From DASRFA01 sp035651755 (GTDB lineage: Bacteria; Desulfobacterota; Binatia; UBA12015), in the NCBI GenBank assembly GCA_035651755.1, contig DASRFA010000012.1:1-56374 (forward strand): DNA of 56,374 bases. Direction: 5' to 3'. The translations under genes and the position numbers were made by a program. Shown one piece after another: positions 43,955 through 52,096 of this stretch; position 1 is the stretch's first letter, and every line of letters starts with the position of its first letter. A model generated the notes under the pieces. The model did no database searches, was not told the DNA's origin, and was given only the letters and a program-made list of their open reading frames with translations.

Positions 43955-45226
43955 TCAGATCACGCGCTGATCACGGAGCGCGGAGAGCTGCTCCGCGCCG
44001 AGGCCGAGCTCGCCGTAGATCTCCGCGTTGTGCTCGCCGAGCCGCGGCGCCCGGCGCGAGATGCGCCACGGCGTGCGGAGGAAGCGGTACGGTGCGCCCG
44101 GATATGTCACGGCTCGGCCGAGATCCGGGTGGTCGACCTCGGTCGGAAAGCCGCGGGCCCGGAAGTGCGGGTCGTCGATCACCTCCTCGGGCGAGTAGAT
44201 GACGCCGACCGGAATGCCGCGCTCCTGCGCCTGGCGGAAGAACTCGGCCGCCGGGAGCCTGGAAGCGATCAGCATGATCGCGTCGCGACCGGCGGCGAAG
44301 ATCGCGGTCGCCTCCTCGTCCTGTCCGATGCGCCAGAGCTCGATGCGCGGCCGCTGCATTCCCATCTCGAGCAGGAAGATCTCGGGGAACTCCTCGGCCA
44401 GTCCGAGGTCGACGACCCACTGGCGCAGGCGGCCGAACTCCTCGGACGTGCGCGGCGGCACGCCGGTGTTCGCGTAGCGACCGTCGGCGCAGCGCGCCTG
44501 CGTCGGCGCCGAGCGCGCGACGGTCGCGTGCCGGCCGGTCTGGCGCTGCACCGTGCCGCGCGCGACGAGCCACTCGTAGGTCGCGAACTCGGTCGTGACG
44601 TTGCACGCCGCGTGGACGTTCACGTCGACGAGCTGTCCGAGCCCGCTCCGCTCGCGCTCGAGCACCGCCACGAGCAATGCCATTACCGCGTAGTGGCCGC
44701 CCATGTGGTACGCCTGGTTGCCTCCGCCGCGCACCGGCGGCAGCGAGTGGTCGTCGTACCCGCAGCTCCACGCGGGACCGCCGCCCGCCAGCAAGGTGAG
44801 GTCGGTCGCGGGCTCGTCGGCGCGCGGCGCGCTGCGCCCGAACGGCGTGATCGACGTCCACACGAGCTCGCGACGGCGCGCGAGCTCGTCCGTCGCGACC
44901 AGCCCGAGCGACTCGAGGCGGCCCGGGTCCTCGCCTTCGAGCACGACGTCGACGCGGGCGATCAGCTCGCGCGCGAGCTCGCGACCGCGCGGCGCCGCGA
45001 GCTCGAGCGTGATGCCGCGCTTGCTCGTGTTGTAGTGCCAGAACGAGAGGCTCTGCTCGGGATCGGGACGATCGCCGGCGAAGGGCGCGTGGCGGCGCTG
45101 CGCGCAGCCGCCGGGAGGCTCGACGAGGCGCACGTCCGCGCCCGCGTCGGCGAGCAGCTTGCCCGCGTACGCGGTGCGCTCGTGCGCGAGCTCGAGCACG
45201 CGCATGCCGGCGAGCGGCCCGGCCAT
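43955..45226 (-). CDS. CaiB/BaiF-family CoA-transferase, catalytic Asp absent
   Basis: A 423-residue class III CoA-transferase. The fold is clear (GMRVLELAHERTAYAGKLLADAGADVRLVE; QLVDVNVHAACN), but the position of the catalytic aspartate is Tyr173 (GNQAYHMGGHYAVM). An ungapped alignment with the family pattern places Tyr exactly there. The gene begins by an ATGA overlap with the partner CoA-transferase. A non-catalytic subunit of a heteromeric enzyme is the simplest explanation; a changed substrate or activity is possible. It shares the operator region with the SDR operon on the other side. Confidence 0.88.
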   Translation of the reverse strand: MAGPLAGMRVLELAHERTAYAGKLLADAGADVRLVEPPGGCAQRRHAPFAGDRPDPEQSLSFWHYNTSKRGITLELAAPRGRELARELIARVDVVLEGEDPGRLESLGLVATDELARRRELVWTSITPFGRSAPRADEPATDLTLLAGGGPAWSCGYDDHSLPPVRGGGNQAYHMGGHYAVMALLVAVLERERSGLGQLVDVNVHAACNVTTEFATYEWLVARGTVQRQTGRHATVARSAPTQARCADGRYANTGVPPRTSEEFGRLRQWVVDLGLAEEFPEIFLLEMGMQRPRIELWRIGQDEEATAIFAAGRDAIMLIASRLPAAEFFRQAQERGIPVGVIYSPEEVIDDPHFRARGFPTEVDHPDLGRAVTYPGAPYRFLRTPWRISRRAPRLGEHNAEIYGELGLGAEQLSALRDQRVI

Positions 45227-46470
45227 CAGATAACGCCCTTCCCTCGCAGGGCGTCGATCTCGCTCTGCGCGAGCCCGAGCAGCTCGCCGTAGACCCGGTC
45301 GTTGTGCTCGCCGAGACTGGGCGCGCCGCGGGCGATGGACCAGTCGGTGCGCGAGAGGTGGACCGGCAGCCCATCCACCCGGACGCGCCCCATCGCGGTC
45401 TGCCGGACCTCCGGCCAGAGGCCCCACGCCGCGGTGTTCGGGTCGCGCTCGATGCGCTCCTCCGGGCGAGCGACGACCGCGGCGGGGACGCCGGCGGCGA
45501 CCAGCGCGCGCGCCGTCGCGGCCGCCTCGCGCTCCTTCGTCCAGCGCGCGACGCCGGCGTCGAGATCGTCCTGCGCCGCGAGGCGACCGGCGAGCGCCGC
45601 GAAGCGCGCCTCGCGCGCGAACGGAGGATCGACGACGCTCGCGAGCGCCTGCCAGTCGGCGTCGTCGCGGCAGGCGATCGCGATCCACGAGTCGTCACCG
45701 AGAGCGGGGTAGATGCCGTGCGGCGCCATGGGCGGCCAGTCGCTCCGGTTGCTGTGGGGCATGCCCGGACGTCGCATCGGCCGGCCGTTCACGCTCCAGT
45801 CGAGGATCGCGGGGCCGGTGAGCGTCGCCCCGGCCTCCGTGCACGCCATGTCGACCCACTGGCCCTCGCCGGTGCGCGCTCGATGGTAGAGCGCCATTAG
45901 GATCGCGATCGCCATCACGTAGGCGCCGGTGTGGTCCATGTACGAGTAGCCCCAGCCGGCGGGCTCGCGCTCCGGGAGACCGGACGTGAACGTCAAGCCC
46001 GAGATCGCCTGCACGACCGGGCCCCACGTCTTGAAGCTCCGGTACGGCCCGCTCGCCCCGAAGCCGCTGTTCGAGACGTAGACGACGTCGGGCCGGAGCT
46101 CGCGCAGGCGCTCGTACCCGAAGCCGAGGCGCTCCATCACGCCGGACGCGAAGTTCTCCGCGACGACGTCGGAGATGCAGACGAGGCGCTCGAGGAGCTC
46201 GCGGCCGCGCTCGGTACGGAGGTTGAGGGTGATGCCGAGCTTCTCGGTGTTGTGGTTGTTGAAGCCGCCGCCGAGGTCGACGCCGCGGCGCTCGTCGAGG
46301 AAGGGCGGCGCGCCGCGCAGGATGTCCCAGCGCCCCTGCCGCACCGGGTCCTCGATGCGGATCACCTGCGCGCCGAACGCGGCGAGCACCTTCGTCGCGC
46401 CCGCTCCCGCGAGCTGCCCGGTGAAGTCGCAGACGCGGACGTGCGACAGGGCGCCGCTCGACGCCGGCAT
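45226..46470 (-). CDS. CaiB/BaiF-family CoA-transferase
   Basis: A 414-residue class III CoA-transferase that moves CoA between carboxylic acids through an aspartyl-CoA intermediate. Asp179 (YSYMDHTGAYVM) is at the catalytic position. N-terminal (VRVCDFTGQLAGAGATKVLA) and C-terminal (GAPSLGEHNDRVYGELLG) segments match the family. It is the promoter-proximal gene of a two-gene operon with the Asp-less homologue. The family includes bile-acid and carnitine CoA-transferases. The nearby BaiE-like and SDR genes make a ring-containing acid a possible substrate. Confidence 0.91.
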   Translation of the reverse strand: MPASSGALSHVRVCDFTGQLAGAGATKVLAAFGAQVIRIEDPVRQGRWDILRGAPPFLDERRGVDLGGGFNNHNTEKLGITLNLRTERGRELLERLVCISDVVAENFASGVMERLGFGYERLRELRPDVVYVSNSGFGASGPYRSFKTWGPVVQAISGLTFTSGLPEREPAGWGYSYMDHTGAYVMAIAILMALYHRARTGEGQWVDMACTEAGATLTGPAILDWSVNGRPMRRPGMPHSNRSDWPPMAPHGIYPALGDDSWIAIACRDDADWQALASVVDPPFAREARFAALAGRLAAQDDLDAGVARWTKEREAAATARALVAAGVPAAVVARPEERIERDPNTAAWGLWPEVRQTAMGRVRVDGLPVHLSRTDWSIARGAPSLGEHNDRVYGELLGLAQSEIDALRGKGVI

Positions 46471-46538
46471 TACCTCTCCGCGACCGGGAGCGGTCTCATG
46501 TCGTCCCTTCTGCCGGACTTGTCGCCACGGGCGATCGA

Positions 46539-46552
46539 AACATGTAGATGTT
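46539..46552. promoter_or_regulatory. Shared palindrome, copy E (best match)
   Basis: AACATGTAGATGTT, with half-sites AACATGT and AACATCT. It lies 69 bases from the CoA-transferase start on one side and 26 bases from the SDR start on the other, so it could govern both operons. A -35-like TTGTCG lies 18 bases upstream of a TGTAGA inside the palindrome, which would place the operator over a -10. Confidence 0.6.
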
Positions 46553-46577
46553 CTTCGGGCGTCGAGCCCGGTCGATC

Positions 46578-47420
46578 ATGCCGAAAGCGCGTCTCGCGGG
46601 AAAGGTCGCGGTCGTCACCGGCGGCGGGTCGGGGCTGGGTGCCGCCCTGGGCCGCACCTTCGCGGGCATCGGAATGAGCGTTGCCGTGCTCGACATCGAC
46701 GAGGCCGCGGCGAAGGACGTCGCCTCCGCGCTGGCCGGGGAGTTCGGCGTGCCGACCGCGGCGCTCCGGGTCGACGTCGGCGACGCCGCTTCCGTCGCCG
46801 CGGCCGCACGCGCTGTCGCGGCGCGGCTCGGCGGCTGCAACATCCTGTGCGCGAACGTCGGTGTGCAGCAGCTCGGCGCCATCGACCGCTTGACCGAGCA
46901 GGACTGGCAGTGGGTGCTCAACGTCAACGTGCTCGGGATCGTGCGCACCGTCCGGGAGTTCCTCCCGCTGATCCGAAGCGGAACCGGCCAGCGGTGCATC
47001 GTTCTCACGGCGTCCTCGAGCGTGCTCGCGCCCAGCATCCGTCTGGGCGCGTACCAGACCAGCAAGTTCGCGGTCATGGGCTTCGGGGAGACGCTGCGCG
47101 AGGATCTCGCCGACGACGGGATCGGCGTCACGATCCTCTTCCCCGCCGGGATGGTCACGCGCCACCTCGAGAGCAGCGCGCGCGCGCGACCGGCGGAGCT
47201 CGGCCCGACCGCGGTCGATCCCGACGACCTGACCGCGATGCTTGCTCACAGCCCGCTGGCCGCGGAGGACCTCGCGACGCCGGACTACGCCGTCCGGAAC
47301 CTCGTCGAGGCGCTCGTGCTCGGCGAGCCGTACCTCGTGACCCACGGCAGCTTCCGGGCGGCGTACCGGCGGCGCCGCGACGCGATGGACGCCGCCTTCG
47401 ATCGGATGGAGCGGTCGTGA
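46578..47420 (+). CDS. SDR-family oxidoreductase
   Basis: A 280-residue short-chain dehydrogenase with GGGSGLG at residues 15-21, serines at 146-148, Tyr159 and Lys163, and a longer C-terminus than usual (about 60 residues after the catalytic core). The ATG at 46578 begins the family N-terminus; an ATG 30 bases upstream would lie within the promoter region. It is the first of four plus-strand genes (SDR, SnoaL-like, FadR-type regulator, SDR) and overlaps the next by a GTGA junction. Confidence 0.9.
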   Translation: MPKARLAGKVAVVTGGGSGLGAALGRTFAGIGMSVAVLDIDEAAAKDVASALAGEFGVPTAALRVDVGDAASVAAAARAVAARLGGCNILCANVGVQQLGAIDRLTEQDWQWVLNVNVLGIVRTVREFLPLIRSGTGQRCIVLTASSSVLAPSIRLGAYQTSKFAVMGFGETLREDLADDGIGVTILFPAGMVTRHLESSARARPAELGPTAVDPDDLTAMLAHSPLAAEDLATPDYAVRNLVEALVLGEPYLVTHGSFRAAYRRRRDAMDAAFDRMERS

Positions 47421-47866
47421 GCGACGCGAGTGCCGACGATCTCCTGCGCGGTCTCCTCGACGTGGAGGAGATCAAACGGCTGAAGGCGCGCTACTTCCGC
47501 ACGCTCGACCACAAGGACTGGCAGGGGTTCGGCGAAGTCTTCACGCGCGACGCCGTGCTCGAGGTGCCCGAGGCGAGCCTCGTCGCGCGCGGCCGCGACG
47601 CGATCGTGGCGTCGGTCAGCGGCCCGCTCAAAGGCTCGCGCACCGTGCACCACGGCCACATGCCGGAGATCGAGCTCACGGGCCCCGACACGGCCCGCGG
47701 CACGTGGGCGATGTCCGACTACGTCGAATGGCCGCAATTCGATTCCGGCAGCCGCGTCGGGCTCACCGGCTACGGGCACTACCTCGAGGAGTACGCGCGC
47801 GAAGACGGCGAGTGGCGCATCGCGAGCCTGCGGCTGGTGCGGCTGCGCGTCGACCCGCTGAAATGA
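47417..47866 (+). CDS. SnoaL-like (NTF2-fold) protein, BaiE-type
   Basis: A 149-residue NTF2-fold protein of the SnoaL_4 group, which includes the bile acid 7alpha-dehydratase BaiE. The pattern EIKRLKARYFRTLDHKDW followed by VHHGHMPEIEL and the closing WRIASLRLVRL is typical. Members dehydrate, isomerise or hydrolyse hydroxylated polycyclic or aromatic intermediates. The gene starts with GTG overlapping the SDR stop. Its position between an SDR and a FadR-type regulator, beside CoA-transferases, supports a catabolic role. Confidence 0.88.
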   Translation: MSDASADDLLRGLLDVEEIKRLKARYFRTLDHKDWQGFGEVFTRDAVLEVPEASLVARGRDAIVASVSGPLKGSRTVHHGHMPEIELTGPDTARGTWAMSDYVEWPQFDSGSRVGLTGYGHYLEEYAREDGEWRIASLRLVRLRVDPLK

Positions 47867-47882
47867 CGCATCGGGTGCGTGC

Positions 47883-48719
47883 GTGAGCGACGGAAGCTCT
47901 CGAGCATTGGCGCGGACGAGCAGAAAGGCGGTCGCGCGGAGGCCATCGGGACGAGCCACCCGGAAGAGGCCGGAGGCCTCGCGTTTGCGGGAGAAGCCGC
48001 AGCGGATCGCCGACGAGCTCCGGGAGCTAATCGTGACCGGCAAGCTCGCCGAGGGCGACTCGCTCGGCCGCGAGCCGGAGCTGGTCGAGCGCTTCGGGGT
48101 CTCGCGGCCGTCTCTGCGCGAGGCGCTCCGCATCCTGGAGGCGGAGGGACTCATCTCGGTGGTGCGCGGGATGCTGGGCGGCGTCGTCGTGCACGAGCCC
48201 GACCACCGCATGACCGCGCGGACCGCGGCGCTGGTGCTCCAGGCGCGCAACGTCCCGCTGGCGGACGTCTACGAGGCGCGGACGCTGCTCGAGCCGACGG
48301 CGGCCCGGATGATCGCGTCGGTGCGGTCGCGACGGGCCGCCGTCGCCGAGCTCCGCCGGCTCATCGAGCAGCAGCAGCGGGTCGTCCTCGAGGGCGACGC
48401 CTTCGCTCCCGTCAACGTGCGATTCCACGAGCGGCTCGTCGCGCTCGCCGGAAACCAGACCCTCGCGATCGTGACCGAGATGTTGGGCGAGGTCGTCGAG
48501 CGCGCGGTGACCGCGATCAGCAAGACGGGCCTTTCGCCGGACTCGGTCGCGAGCCGCCGGCGGGCGATGCGGTCGCAGGAGCGGCTGGTGTCGCTGATCG
48601 AGGCCGGCAAAGCGGCGGAGGCGGAAGCACACTGGCGGACGCACATGACGGTGGTGGGGCGCGTCCTCCTCGGGAAGGCCGGCGGCACCACCGTCATCGA
48701 CCTGATGAACCATCATTAA
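47883..48719 (+). CDS. FadR-type GntR-family regulator (FCD domain)
   Basis: A 278-residue transcriptional regulator. A basic N-terminal arm of about 38 residues precedes the winged helix (GREPELVERFGVSRPSLREA, then ILEAEGLISV). The FCD ligand domain begins near residue 115 (ADVYEARTLLEPTAARM; VNVRFHERLVALAGN). One expected metal histidine is replaced in SQERLVSL. Such proteins respond to organic acids. It starts with GTG, 16 bases after the SnoaL-like gene, and is a plausible local controller of this operon. It is a candidate for the shared palindrome, although a TetR-type protein fits that motif better. Confidence 0.9.
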   Translation: MSDGSSRALARTSRKAVARRPSGRATRKRPEASRLREKPQRIADELRELIVTGKLAEGDSLGREPELVERFGVSRPSLREALRILEAEGLISVVRGMLGGVVVHEPDHRMTARTAALVLQARNVPLADVYEARTLLEPTAARMIASVRSRRAAVAELRRLIEQQQRVVLEGDAFAPVNVRFHERLVALAGNQTLAIVTEMLGEVVERAVTAISKTGLSPDSVASRRRAMRSQERLVSLIEAGKAAEAEAHWRTHMTVVGRVLLGKAGGTTVIDLMNHH

Positions 48720-48737
48720 AAAGAGCTCCGTCGGACC

Positions 48738-49526
48738 GTGGCGACCACGCGCGAATCTGCCGTTCTCGGGCTCGACCTCCCCGGTCGAGTCGCGCTCGTG
48801 ACCGGCGCCGCGCGCGGCCAGGGCCGCGCGATCGCCCTTCGGCTCGCGCGCGCCGGCGCGTCGCTGATCGCCGGCGACGTCCTGCCCGAAGTCGAGTCGC
48901 TGGCGGGAGAGCTCGCCGGTCGCGCGCACGCCGCGCACCTCGACGTCGCCGACGCGTCCTCGTGGCAGCGCCTGATCGACGACGGCATCGAGCGTTTCGG
49001 CCGTCTCGACGTCCTGGTCAACAACGCCGGAGTGCTCCGCCGCGCGGACCTCGAGCGCGAAACCGCCGACGGCTTCGAGCGCGTCTGGCGCGTGAACTGC
49101 CTCGGCGCGTTCCTCGGCATGCAGGCCGCTCGCCCACACCTGCGCGCCCGCGGCCACGGCGCGATCGTGAACACGCTGTCGACCGCCGCGCTCGCGGGGT
49201 GGACGGGCCACGCCGCCTACGCGTCTTCGAAGTGGGCGCTCCGGGGACTGACCAAGGTCGCGGCGCTCGAGCTCGCGTCCGACGGCATCCGCGTGAACGC
49301 CGTCGTTCCGGGGCCCGTGCTCACGCCGATGGTCCTCCGCGACGACGACCCGCAGGCCGCCGAGCGGCTGGCGCGGACCCCGCTCGGCCGCGCCGGCCTC
49401 CCGACGGACGTCGCCGAGCTCGTGCTGTTCCTCGCCTCGGACGCGTCGTCGTTCATGACGGGGGCGGAGGTCGTCATCGACGGCGGGCAGACGGCCGGAA
49501 CGATCACGCGCGCGCCGCGCGAATGA
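48738..49526 (+). CDS. SDR-family oxidoreductase
   Basis: A 262-residue short-chain dehydrogenase with GAARGQG at residues 23-29, NNAG at about 95-98, Ser148, Tyr161 and Lys165, and a standard C-terminus (GAEVVIDGGQTAG). It starts with GTG, 18 bases after the regulator gene, with no good ribosome site, so coupling to the upstream gene is likely. The N-terminal 13 residues before the first strand are variable. Specificity is unknown. Confidence 0.9.
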   Translation: MATTRESAVLGLDLPGRVALVTGAARGQGRAIALRLARAGASLIAGDVLPEVESLAGELAGRAHAAHLDVADASSWQRLIDDGIERFGRLDVLVNNAGVLRRADLERETADGFERVWRVNCLGAFLGMQAARPHLRARGHGAIVNTLSTAALAGWTGHAAYASSKWALRGLTKVAALELASDGIRVNAVVPGPVLTPMVLRDDDPQAAERLARTPLGRAGLPTDVAELVLFLASDASSFMTGAEVVIDGGQTAGTITRAPRE

Positions 49527-49588
49527 CGGTCGCCGGACGCGACGTCGCCCATCCGGGGGAGGCATTTCCGCTTCGTATCGCGCCGCGA

Positions 49589-49594
49589 TATAAT
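49589..49594 (+). promoter_or_regulatory. Perfect -10 hexamer directly before an ATG
   Basis: TATAAT, six bases before the ATG of the STN-like gene. A -35-like TTTCCG is 18 bases upstream. With normal start-site spacing, transcription would begin at or next to the A of the ATG, giving a leaderless or nearly leaderless message. TATAAT is rare in DNA this GC-rich. Confidence 0.5.
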
Positions 49595-49600
49595 GGCGAC

Positions 49601-50134
49601 ATGCGTTGGGTTGCTGGTCTACCGCCGTTCTCTGCAGTCGTCCTGCTGGCCGCCGTCGCGGCTGCGGCTCCGGCACCTCCGGCTCCGGCTCCGGCTCCGG
49701 CTTCGGCTTCGCCGCCCGCGACGCCGGACCAGACGCGGCCGTTCCGCGTCGACGTGCCGGCGCCCGGCGAGCTCGACGTCAGCGCGAAGGGCGCGCGACT
49801 CGCCGACGTCCTGACGGCGATGGGGGAGCGCGCGGACTTCGACGTCGTCATGAACCGCACCGTCGAGCGGCCACCCGTCGACGCGACGATCGAGGGCGCG
49901 AGCACGGAAGCGGCAGTGCGTCGCGTCCTGCGGAGCCGGAACTACGCGCTCGTGTATCGCGGTGGGCGCCTGAGCCGGGTCATCGTGCTCACGCCTCCCG
50001 ATCGGAGAAAGGCGCAGCAGCAGCCGAAGGCCGTACTCGCCACGCAGCGGCTGAAGGCGCCGGGGAGCCAGCTGCGGGCATCGCAGGTCCCGAGCGTCGG
50101 AACGCTCGCGACGGTGCGCGGGACCGCACGCTGA
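49601..50134 (+). CDS. Small exported protein with secretin/TonB short N-terminal (STN)-like domain
   Basis: A 177-residue protein with a signal peptide and an alanine-proline repeat linker (PAPPAPAPAPAS), then a domain with the STN pattern (DVSAKGARLADVLTAMGERA, then VDATIEGASTEAAVRRVLRS, YALVYRGGRL). STN domains normally start secretins or TonB-dependent transducers; here nothing follows except about 50 polar residues. It may be a periplasmic adaptor. A perfect TATAAT lies just upstream. It is not an obvious member of the SDR operon before it. Confidence 0.75.
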   Translation: MRWVAGLPPFSAVVLLAAVAAAAPAPPAPAPAPASASPPATPDQTRPFRVDVPAPGELDVSAKGARLADVLTAMGERADFDVVMNRTVERPPVDATIEGASTEAAVRRVLRSRNYALVYRGGRLSRVIVLTPPDRRKAQQQPKAVLATQRLKAPGSQLRASQVPSVGTLATVRGTAR

Positions 50135-50494
50135 GGAGCCGCCGCCGCGATCACCGCGACGATCGCGCGGCGCCCCGGCGCACGGCGCGCGATCGGCTCG
50201 CGAGGGCGAAGCGGATCCGCTCGTCGGCGGCCCGGCTTCGCCGCCGCTCAGGACCTCCTGCGGCGACAGGTCGTTGCCGTGGTACGCCCGGATGTCCGCT
50301 CCGTCGAGGGTCACGTCGGCCGCCGCGACCTCGGGGTCCGCGACCGGCGACAGATCGGCGATCCGACGCTCGCGCGTCGGCTGCGCGAGCGACGCCACAC
50401 CCGATCCGATCGCAAAAGGAGTGCGAGCGACGTGCCGCGGGCGGGGCGATCGCCGCGATTGCGAGCGATCGGTCGGTCGCCTAGGAAACGGCGC
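50135..50494. other. 360-base region without an intact gene
   Basis: No intact gene. On the minus strand, from a GTG at 50398 to about 50200, the codons have nearly all G/C third positions and read like real protein (DVTLDGADIRAYHGNDLSPQ, then EVLSGG). No stop codon follows before the frame runs antisense to the STN-like gene. This looks like the 5' part of a lost gene. The last 20 bases before the FMN reductase (CTAGGAAACGGCGC) probably hold its ribosome site. Confidence 0.4.
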
Positions 50495-51121
50495 ATGGCT
50501 CTTCGCATCGTGGCCGTCTACGGCTCCGTTCGAGCCGACCGGCAAGGGATTCGCGCGGCGCGCTTCATCGTGAACGAGTGCCGAGCGCGCGGCCACGAGG
50601 TCGCGCTGATCGATCCCATCGAGGACCGGCTGCCGCTCCTCGACAAGATGTACAAGGAGTACCCGAAGGGGCAGGCGCCCGAGGTGCTGGAGAAGCTCGC
50701 CGCGCTCATCGTGCCCGCGGATGCCGTGATCGTCGTGTCGGGCGAGTACAACCATTCGATCCCGCCCGCGCTGTCGAACCTCCTGGATCACTTCCTGGAG
50801 GAGTGGTTCTGGAAGCCGTCGGCGATCGTCTGCTACTCGGCGGGGTCGTTCGGCGGAGTGCGCGCGGCGATGCAGCTCCGGATGATGCTGGGCGAGCTCG
50901 GCACGGTGAGCATTCCGTCGATCTTTCCCGTCCCGGCGGTGCAGCGCGCATTCTCGGAGGACGGGACGCCGACCGACCCCGCGACGCGCGGCCGCGCGCA
51001 GAAGTTCCTCGACGAGCTCGAGTGGTACGCCGAGGCGCTGCGCGCCCATCGCAGCCGCTCGCCCGACGCGCGCAGCGAGTGCGAAGCGGCGAAGCTCGTC
51101 GGCACGGCGCGCCCCGCCTGA
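50495..51121 (+). CDS. NADPH-dependent FMN reductase-family protein
   Basis: A 208-residue flavodoxin-fold reductase. The N-terminal FMN-binding loop (VAVYGSVRADRQG) and the conserved VVSGEYNHSIPPALSNLLDH motif identify the family. It would supply reduced FMN to monooxygenases or reduce quinones or azo compounds. The luciferase-like oxidoreductase of the window, if FMN-dependent, could use it, but the two genes are 20 kb apart. A methyltransferase gene follows after 23 bases. Confidence 0.91.
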   Translation: MALRIVAVYGSVRADRQGIRAARFIVNECRARGHEVALIDPIEDRLPLLDKMYKEYPKGQAPEVLEKLAALIVPADAVIVVSGEYNHSIPPALSNLLDHFLEEWFWKPSAIVCYSAGSFGGVRAAMQLRMMLGELGTVSIPSIFPVPAVQRAFSEDGTPTDPATRGRAQKFLDELEWYAEALRAHRSRSPDARSECEAAKLVGTARPA

Positions 51122-51144
51122 CGAGCCGGCGGCGGGGCCACGCC

Positions 51145-51927
51145 GTGCCGAACCCGGCCTCACCGGCTGCGTTCGCCGGCACGGCGCCGTACTACCTTCG
51201 ATATCGTCCGCCGTACCCGGACGAGTTCTTGTCGACTCTTCGCTCGCGCGCGACGACCGGCGCCGGTACGTTGCCCGATCTCGCTTGCGGGCCGGGTCGC
51301 GTCGCGATCCCGATGGCGGCGTACTTCGCGAGCGTGCTCGCGGTCGACGTCGAGCCGGAGATGATCGCCGCAGGACGGGATGAAGCGAGCAGGCGCGGCG
51401 TCAAGAACATCGCTTGGCTGGTGGAGCGCGCCGAGGATCTGGAGCTCGCCGCCGCCTCGATCGACCTCATCACGATCGGCGAAGCGTTCCACCGATTGGA
51501 TCAGAAGCGCATCCTGGAGCGAGCCCGGCGATGGCTTCGACCCGGCGGCGCGCTGGCCACGCTCGGCGGCGAGCCGATCTGGCGGGGCGAAGAGCATTGG
51601 AAGCAAGCCGTCGTCGAGGTCGTGAACCGGTGGACCGCCGGGTCGCGCGGGAATCCCGATCAGCAGCTCTGCGGCGGCCCCTCGGACGAGCTGCGCACGG
51701 CGGGTTTCGAAGTCGAGGAGCACGAGTCGGTCGTCGAGCGAACGTGGACGTGCGACTCGATCGTCGGGTTCATGTTCTCGACCTCCGTCGCCTCGCACCG
51801 GGCTCTGAAAGGGAGAGGCCGCGAATTCGAAGCCGATCTGCGAAGGGCGCTTCTCGAAGTCGTGCCGAGCGACCGCTTCCGCTCCATGCAGAAGTTCAGC
51901 TTCACGCTGGGCCGCCTCGCGATGTGA
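51145..51927 (+). CDS. Class I SAM-dependent methyltransferase
   Basis: A 260-residue methyltransferase. Motif I is LPDLACGPGRVAIPMA. An acidic residue closes strand 2 (VLAVDVEPEMI), and motif IV-like IDLITIGEAFHRLD and post-motif RWLRPGGALATLGGE follow. The GTG start begins the conserved N-terminus (AAFAGTAPYYLRYRPPYP). The substrate is unknown and could be a small molecule or a quinone-like compound. It is co-directional with the FMN reductase. Confidence 0.9.
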   Translation: MPNPASPAAFAGTAPYYLRYRPPYPDEFLSTLRSRATTGAGTLPDLACGPGRVAIPMAAYFASVLAVDVEPEMIAAGRDEASRRGVKNIAWLVERAEDLELAAASIDLITIGEAFHRLDQKRILERARRWLRPGGALATLGGEPIWRGEEHWKQAVVEVVNRWTAGSRGNPDQQLCGGPSDELRTAGFEVEEHESVVERTWTCDSIVGFMFSTSVASHRALKGRGREFEADLRRALLEVVPSDRFRSMQKFSFTLGRLAM

Positions 51928-52096
51928 GCGCGTCGACGCGCTGAACCAGTCACGCGACCGGAGGCGAGGCTCGCCAGCCGCGGCTTAACCCGCCTCGCCC
52001 GAAGGACGATACGTCGTCTGGGACCAGCGGCCGGACGGCGTCGTCGCCTGCGGTCGGGGGTCGTGAGGCTCGCGCGGCGAGCCGCGAGGAGGCGGT

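Noticed and set aside
43955..45226. Pseudogene call for the Asp-less CoA-transferase
   Set aside because: The frame is intact at full length, the fold motifs are kept and the gene is translationally coupled to its partner. A subunit role is more likely.
46539..46552. FadR/GntR-type operator for copy E
   Set aside because: GntR/FadR sites usually have a TNGTNNNACNA core. The AACRTCTAGAYGTT pattern does not fit that, so the local FadR-type regulator is only one of several candidates.
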